Below are positions 59,022-64,000 of a stretch of 64,000 bases of DNA, in pieces. The stretch is from Halolamina pelagica (lineage in GTDB: Archaea; Halobacteriota; Halobacteria; Halobacteriales; Haloferacaceae). The translations under genes and the position numbers were made by a program. Under the pieces are notes generated by a model. The model was not told the DNA's origin, made no database searches, and saw only the letters and a program-made list of their open reading frames with translations. Where the stretch lies: positions 1 through 64,000 of the forward strand of contig NZ_FOXI01000011.1 of assembly GCF_900115675.1 (NCBI RefSeq), written 5' to 3'. Every line of letters starts with the position of its first letter. Within the stretch, counting starts at the first letter, position 1.

Positions 59022-62000
59022 ATGAACCGGCACCGGCGACTCCTCGCGTTCACGCTGGCTGTGTGTGTCGTGACCGCAGGGATTCCGCTAACGGGTGCGT
59101 TCACCAGTATTTCGGCGGATCGGTCGGTATCGGTTTCGGTCGCATCGGACGCGGATGCGTTTCTCGCGTTAGAGCCGAGTGCTGGTCCGAACGGTGCCTA
59201 TGCCGAACAGACGGATGGGACACTGGAACTCCGCTTTGACGGATCGGGCGTCATTGGAGACGGGCTCAATCCAGATGCCAAGACGTCCTTCGGCGACGTG
59301 TTCACCGTCACGAACAAGGGAACCGATCAAGTCCGAGTCCGTATCCGTGACGATACCTCGGATATTGCGTTCTACACGACGATCGGCGAGACGCAGTATC
59401 GACTCGATGGTACGAACGTAAGCGGGGCGCCGCTCCCGGTCGGGGCCGAGCTGAACGTCTCTGTCAGGATCAACTCCGAGAACGCGTCGGCGATCGAGTC
59501 AGTCGACACGATCACTATTGATGCGACCGCCGACGAAGCCAGTGATCGGGGCGCTGACGACAATGAATCCACACCCCCGCCTGGTGGAAGCGACGGGGCC
59601 CCGACGACGAACATCCGTAACGGCGAGCTTCAGCTCACCGGCACGGCCGAGTCGGGTGACTCGCTCCGACTCGACCTCGCTACGCTTCCGAACGCGAGCG
59701 GCGACCGCATCGAGGCCCAGTCGATCCGCATCAACTACACCGAGCAGACCTCGCTGCGTACGACTGTCGACCTCAACTCTACGGCCGGGAACGATTCAGG
59801 GCCGGGCGACGTCTCCCCACCGGAGAACGGAACCGTACTGACGTACCTGAATGTCTCACACCCGCAGACGCCGGACAGCGCGATCGGCGACGCCACGTTC
59901 CGCTTCGTCGTCCCGCACGGAGAGGATCCCCCGGGAACGGTGGATCTCCTCCGATACAACAACACGACTGCGACGTGGGAGACTCAGCCGACCGAGGTGA
60001 GTTTCGTTCGGAACAGCACGGACGGATACGTCTACGAAGCACGCACGGACTCGCTCTCGCTGTTCGCCGTCATCGAGCGCGTCCGGGGGATGCTGATCCG
60101 GACCGAGGAGACGAGTGCGACCATCGATGCGTCCCTGCTCGCTGATCCAGACTCGTCGTTCCCGGTCACCGCCTACGGGACGTATCGGAACCAGTCGTTC
60201 AATGCCTCCTACTGGGACGAGCGCGCAACGCGGAACGCCGACGACGCGGCCGCGGTGATTCGTGAGAAGATCGGGGTAAGTGTTCGCGAGGCGGCGAAGG
60301 ACACACTCATCAGCAAGGCAGTGTCCATCGTCGATGGGGTACTGAAGACGTCGCTGCGGGTCAGCGGGATCGGATCGCTTCTTACCGCACTCGACATCAC
60401 CCTCTCCTCGAGTGAGTTCGTCGGGTCGTTCGGGCCCGCGATCCAACAGAAGACAGTGGCGATTCACGTCGATCCAGGAACGGCAAGCCACGACGCGCTC
60501 CGCACGAAACTCGCAGCCCTTGAGGAGAACTCCCGGGAGCTGAAAACCGCCGTTCGGAACGACAACGTGGCACGCCAGAACGCACTGCTTCGGGAACGCG
60601 AACAGTTACTCGAGGATACCTACCGACTCCTCCCGCAGTACGTCGATGACGTCCATACCGACGTGGTCGGCAACACCGCCGGACTCGAGGACCCGCGGGC
60701 GTACAAGCAGATCCGGTCGAACGCGGAGTCACTCCGCATGCTCCTGCTCCTCGACCACCAGGTCACCACGAAACGCCTCTACGGAGCGCCGGACAAGTCG
60801 CTCGCCCGAGACACCTCGATGCCGACGCACGGCTGGACGGCGTTCAACCGGAGTGAAGTCTACGACACTATCGATCACACCAACGACTACGTCGTCCTAC
60901 GGATCAACGGAAGCCGTGCGGCAGCAGCGAACAACAGCCTCGACATCGACATCAGGGGGACGAACGCCTCCGCCTTCGAGACGCTGCTCGTCTCCGAGCG
61001 GCCTGATAGCCCCCGCCGTGTCGAGGGACGCGAGATCGACGGGGTCGGCTCGCGTGCCAGTGGAGTCGTCGCCCCGGAAGACGAACAGTATCTCGTGATC
61101 CGGTCCGACGGCGCGGTCGGCCCGCTCCGCGTGCTGGTGAGTGCGGGTAACACGACCGTTCCGGTTTCGGTCACCGAACGGGCCGGTCCAGATATCCAGC
61201 GTCCACACGCCGACCTGATCCGGAGTCCTGAGCCGGTGACGCTCCGCGACGGCGATGTGGTGTACCCGACGAACACGAGCGAAACGCGGCTCGCGTGGCA
61301 GCTATGGGACGACAAGACGCCGACCGAGGAGATCGAGTACCGGGTTCGGGTGGACCGAGGTGAGGGCTTCTCTGCCTGGACGGACTGGCAGTTCGCACCC
61401 GCCGACGGCCGGGTCTCCCCAGACCTCAACTACGATGCCGGGATCACTCGGGTCCAACTTCAGGTACGCGACGGCAGCAATCGGACTGCCGTCCGGAACG
61501 CCGATATCGTGGTGAGTCCGGGCGTTCCCCAGACCGCGTTGGCGGCCCCGGACGACCCGACATCGGACGCGATATACGTTCGGGTCCTCCCGGAGCGACG
61601 GATCGAGCGTATCGAGCTCCAGTATCGCCGGGAAGGCGCGGAAACGTTCAAAACGTGGACAAACATCACGGATACGCGGGACATCGGCCGCCTCAGTGCC
61701 CCGGCAGAGGGTGAACTCGTCGTCCGTGCCCGGGCTGTCGGCCTCGACGGCGACGTGAGTGCGTGGGCGACCGAGCGCGTCACGTACGAGAAACGCGACA
61801 CCGAGTCGCCGGATGCCGAACTCGTCCAGGCGCCCGCCCTCCGACCGACACCGACCCAAGGTGGTGTCGCCGAACGACGCGTGACGAACGCAGCCGAGAC
61901 GACTCTGGCCTGGGACGTCGAAGACGACACGACTGCAGCGGACGAGCTTGAGTACCGCGTTCGTACGACCGATGGCTCGTGGTCCGCGTGGCGCTCGACT

Positions 62001-64000
62001 GAGAGTGGGAGGATCGAGACGACTGTCGACGTCCTGCGTGACGGCACGGTTGTATCACTCGAGGTCCGCGACGCTGCCGGCAACGTCGCGACGCGACAGG
62101 TCGCAGTCTACCGAGACACGGACGCGCCGTCGGTCTCGATAACCGCGAGGGACAGCGTGCTGGGCGCCGTCGTGAACCCGAACGCAGACGAACCACTCCG
62201 AAGGGTCCAACTCCAGGTCCGTGGCGAGAACCAGAGCGAGTGGCGGAGCGTCCGGTCGCTCCCCGGCACACAGCAGGAGACCATCAGTGTCGGCTCCGCG
62301 GGGTCGTACGAGCTCAGGGCACGCGGTGTCGACTCGGCCGGCAACGTCGGATCGTGGAGTGAGCCGGTCCAGTTCGACAGTCTCCCCGCCACGTACGGTG
62401 AGTCCGTCATCAATGAGGAGACTGCGGTCGCGGGGGGGACGGTCCAGGAGTTCAACGTCGGTGACGCGGTAGTCGGTGCCGCACAGGGCTACGTCCTCTA
62501 CAACGCGTTCGTCGACGAGATCGACGGCGAACTCCTGTTGAATATGTATATGCTCTCCCGCGAGGGCAACCGCATCCCGGTCTCCTCGATCGAGCTGACC
62601 GAGGAGCGAAACCAGACGATACAGGCCGATCTCCCGGGGAACCTCACCAGCGACGCCAAGCTCCAGGTCGAAGTGCGCGGGAACGGGACGGTCGTGCTGG
62701 CGAGCCTGCGAGCGATCGGTGCCGGGCCCGACGTCCCGCCGCCGACCGTGAGTCCCGAACGACCGACCGTCGACGAGACGGTCCGCCTCTCCGTCCCGGG
62801 CGACTGGCCCGGTGAGAACTACGTCTCGACGTACCAGTGGGACGTCGACGGTGACGGGGCGTTCGAGAACGAGACCGCGTCGCCCTCGCTCAACACCAGC
62901 TACCGGACCGGCGGCACTCGGAACGTCACGGTTGCCGTGACTGACGTCTTCGGGGCGACCCGGACCGCGAACGCGACGGTCTCGGTGAATTCGCCGCCGG
63001 AAGCGGTGCTCCGTGCCCCGACAGCGATCAAAACCGGCGAGGTGGTCACCCTCGACGCCGGCGGGAGTACAGACCCCGACGGAAACCTCACCGCCTACCG
63101 CTGGTCAATCGACGGCGCGGACGACCGCACCGGTTCCGAGACGAGGGTCTCGTTCGCCGACGACGGGACGTACTCGGTGACGCTCGTCGTCGAGGACGAA
63201 GACGGTGCAACCGATCGCGTGACCCGGGCTGTCTCCGTCGAGAACAGGCCTCCGCAGGTCACGGCGTCAGTGAACGAAACCGACCCGCTCGTCGGTGAAG
63301 GGGTTCGTTTCAGCGCCGACGGGAGTCTCGACACGGACGGTTCGATCACGGAGGTCGCGTGGGACCTCGATGCCGACGGCACGTACGAACGCTCCGGCTC
63401 GCAGATCACCAAAGCGTTCGAGGAGCCCGGCGACAAAACGATCGGTGTCCGAGTGACGGACGACGATGGCGCGACGAACACGACGACCGTCCGCGTCCAC
63501 GTCAACGTCCCGCCGGAGTCGCGGCTGAACACGTCAAGCCCCGTCCTCACGAACGAGACTGTGGTCGTCGACGCCACGGAGAGTACCGACCCTGACGGCA
63601 CTATCGCCGCGTACCAGTGGGAGGTTGCCGGCCCGGCGGCCGTTCCGGACGGGACGACGACTGACACGCTCAGTTACCCCGACGACGGTGTGTATCCAGT
63701 CACGGTCACCGTCGTCGACGATGACGGCGCCATCGACACCGTGACGCGAAACGTCACCGTCGAGAACCGCCCGCCCGAGGTGAACGGGGAGGTGGTCAAC
63801 GAAACGCCGGTCGTTGGCGAACCGGTCGAGTTCACTGCCGCCGGCAGCACGGACCCGGACGGTACTGTCGTCAGTACCGGTTGGGACACTGATGGCGACG
63901 GGACTGTCGAGACGAACGGGACCCAAGCGACTGCCGTCTACGACAGCTTCGGCGTCCGGACGGCGACCGTGACCGTCACCGACGACGACGGCGCGACGAG
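59022..64000 (+). CDS. giant PKD-repeat surface protein, 5' part (DUF1102 and PGF-pre-PGF-like domains)
   Basis: At least 1659 residues are visible and the gene runs off the right edge. Domains in order: a signal peptide (MNRHRRLLAFTLAVCVVTAG), a DUF1102-like domain (about 25-165; FLALEPSAGPNGAYAEQTDG), and a Ser/Pro linker (ESTPPPGGSDGAP). A PGF-pre-PGF-like domain follows (about 205-350; RFVVPHGEDPPGTVDLLRYN), then a helical region (360-560) and several beta-sandwich segments (650-1230). From about 1240 there are PKD repeats (QWDVDGDGAFEN; GSTDPDGNLTAYRWSID; GTYSVTLVVEDEDGA). N-x-S/T sites are many. It is an S-layer-linked or adhesive exoprotein; a C-terminal PGF-CTERM anchor would lie beyond the window. 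Start: ATG 59022. Confidence 0.82.
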   Translation, partial: MNRHRRLLAFTLAVCVVTAGIPLTGAFTSISADRSVSVSVASDADAFLALEPSAGPNGAYAEQTDGTLELRFDGSGVIGDGLNPDAKTSFGDVFTVTNKGTDQVRVRIRDDTSDIAFYTTIGETQYRLDGTNVSGAPLPVGAELNVSVRINSENASAIESVDTITIDATADEASDRGADDNESTPPPGGSDGAPTTNIRNGELQLTGTAESGDSLRLDLATLPNASGDRIEAQSIRINYTEQTSLRTTVDLNSTAGNDSGPGDVSPPENGTVLTYLNVSHPQTPDSAIGDATFRFVVPHGEDPPGTVDLLRYNNTTATWETQPTEVSFVRNSTDGYVYEARTDSLSLFAVIERVRGMLIRTEETSATIDASLLADPDSSFPVTAYGTYRNQSFNASYWDERATRNADDAAAVIREKIGVSVREAAKDTLISKAVSIVDGVLKTSLRVSGIGSLLTALDITLSSSEFVGSFGPAIQQKTVAIHVDPGTASHDALRTKLAALEENSRELKTAVRNDNVARQNALLREREQLLEDTYRLLPQYVDDVHTDVVGNTAGLEDPRAYKQIRSNAESLRMLLLLDHQVTTKRLYGAPDKSLARDTSMPTHGWTAFNRSEVYDTIDHTNDYVVLRINGSRAAAANNSLDIDIRGTNASAFETLLVSERPDSPRRVEGREIDGVGSRASGVVAPEDEQYLVIRSDGAVGPLRVLVSAGNTTVPVSVTERAGPDIQRPHADLIRSPEPVTLRDGDVVYPTNTSETRLAWQLWDDKTPTEEIEYRVRVDRGEGFSAWTDWQFAPADGRVSPDLNYDAGITRVQLQVRDGSNRTAVRNADIVVSPGVPQTALAAPDDPTSDAIYVRVLPERRIERIELQYRREGAETFKTWTNITDTRDIGRLSAPAEGELVVRARAVGLDGDVSAWATERVTYEKRDTESPDAELVQAPALRPTPTQGGVAERRVTNAAETTLAWDVEDDTTAADELEYRVRTTDGSWSAWRSTESGRIETTVDVLRDGTVVSLEVRDAAGNVATRQVAVYRDTDAPSVSITARDSVLGAVVNPNADEPLRRVQLQVRGENQSEWRSVRSLPGTQQETISVGSAGSYELRARGVDSAGNVGSWSEPVQFDSLPATYGESVINEETAVAGGTVQEFNVGDAVVGAAQGYVLYNAFVDEIDGELLLNMYMLSREGNRIPVSSIELTEERNQTIQADLPGNLTSDAKLQVEVRGNGTVVLASLRAIGAGPDVPPPTVSPERPTVDETVRLSVPGDWPGENYVSTYQWDVDGDGAFENETASPSLNTSYRTGGTRNVTVAVTDVFGATRTANATVSVNSPPEAVLRAPTAIKTGEVVTLDAGGSTDPDGNLTAYRWSIDGADDRTGSETRVSFADDGTYSVTLVVEDEDGATDRVTRAVSVENRPPQVTASVNETDPLVGEGVRFSADGSLDTDGSITEVAWDLDADGTYERSGSQITKAFEEPGDKTIGVRVTDDDGATNTTTVRVHVNVPPESRLNTSSPVLTNETVVVDATESTDPDGTIAAYQWEVAGPAAVPDGTTTDTLSYPDDGVYPVTVTVVDDDGAIDTVTRNVTVENRPPEVNGEVVNETPVVGEPVEFTAAGSTDPDGTVVSTGWDTDGDGTVETNGTQATAVYDSFGVRTATVTVTDDDGAT

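Noticed and set aside
1-64000. CRISPR array or rRNA operon
   Set aside because: No regularly spaced repeat with variable spacers and no rRNA consensus was seen. The only tandem tracts are the 36-bp and 27-bp repeats listed.

Overview
The window is chromosomal DNA of a halophilic archaeon (class Halobacteria). The GC content is high, the proteins are acidic, and promoters look like TATA boxes about 25 bases ahead of nearly leaderless starts. The archaeal markers are a thermosome subunit, Sec61-beta, ribosomal protein L40e, archaemetzincin, an F420 reductase, HTH_10 regulators, an ADP-forming acyl-CoA synthetase and a DUF1102/PKD surface protein. I cannot name the genus from sequence alone.

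Layout. 1-1.1 kb: a partial IS6-type transposase and a RecB/Cas4-like nuclease gene broken by one missing base. 1.1-19.1 kb: mostly housekeeping and conserved haloarchaeal genes (D-threonine aldolase-like enzyme, amzA, UPF0146, HAD phosphatase, NpdG, HisE-PdxT, Sec61-beta, thioredoxin, L40e, DUF5786-DUF99, a PhoU/TrkA-C protein, citrate synthase, MFS, CPBP protease, Nudix), interrupted by a TnpB-only IS605-type insertion at 4.2-5.5 kb. 19.1-20.1 kb: a surface or lipoprotein gene cut off by a small IS200/IS605-derived element. 20.2-33.8 kb: thermosome, large glutamate synthase, MscS, TctA-type permease with UspA, a 5'-nucleotidase-like phosphoesterase, dodecin and VanZ. 33.9-37.7 kb: a divergent STT3/AglB-like gene and a polyprenyl-phosphate sugar transferase.

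38.1-46.7 kb is an accessory catabolic or uptake island. A creatininase-family amidohydrolase and an enolase-superfamily epimerase face a five-gene dipeptide-type ABC importer, followed by an HTH_10 regulator. The divergent promoter holds two identical near-palindromes, one beside each TATA box. The importer's binding protein is circularly permuted: the canonical C-terminal third lies at the N-terminus. Together these suggest a substrate-specific system for importing and opening or racemising an amide or small peptide; the substrate is unknown.

46.9-54 kb holds an amphi-Trp-like protein, a second HTH_10 regulator, a two-gene ABC exporter, and the acyl-CoA synthetase coupled to a phosphotransacetylase-like P-loop protein. 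53.85-55.3 kb is a translationally coupled SatD-DUF3307 pair. SatD carries GDIRGSR and TTGDEFQ motifs, like a palm-domain polymerase or cyclase, plus a helix-turn-helix, and its partner is a multi-pass membrane protein. This is the best candidate here for an uncharacterised signalling or conflict module. The window closes with a CopB-type copper ATPase, a membrane protein and the first 1659 residues of a giant PKD-repeat surface protein. I saw no rRNA, tRNA or CRISPR array.
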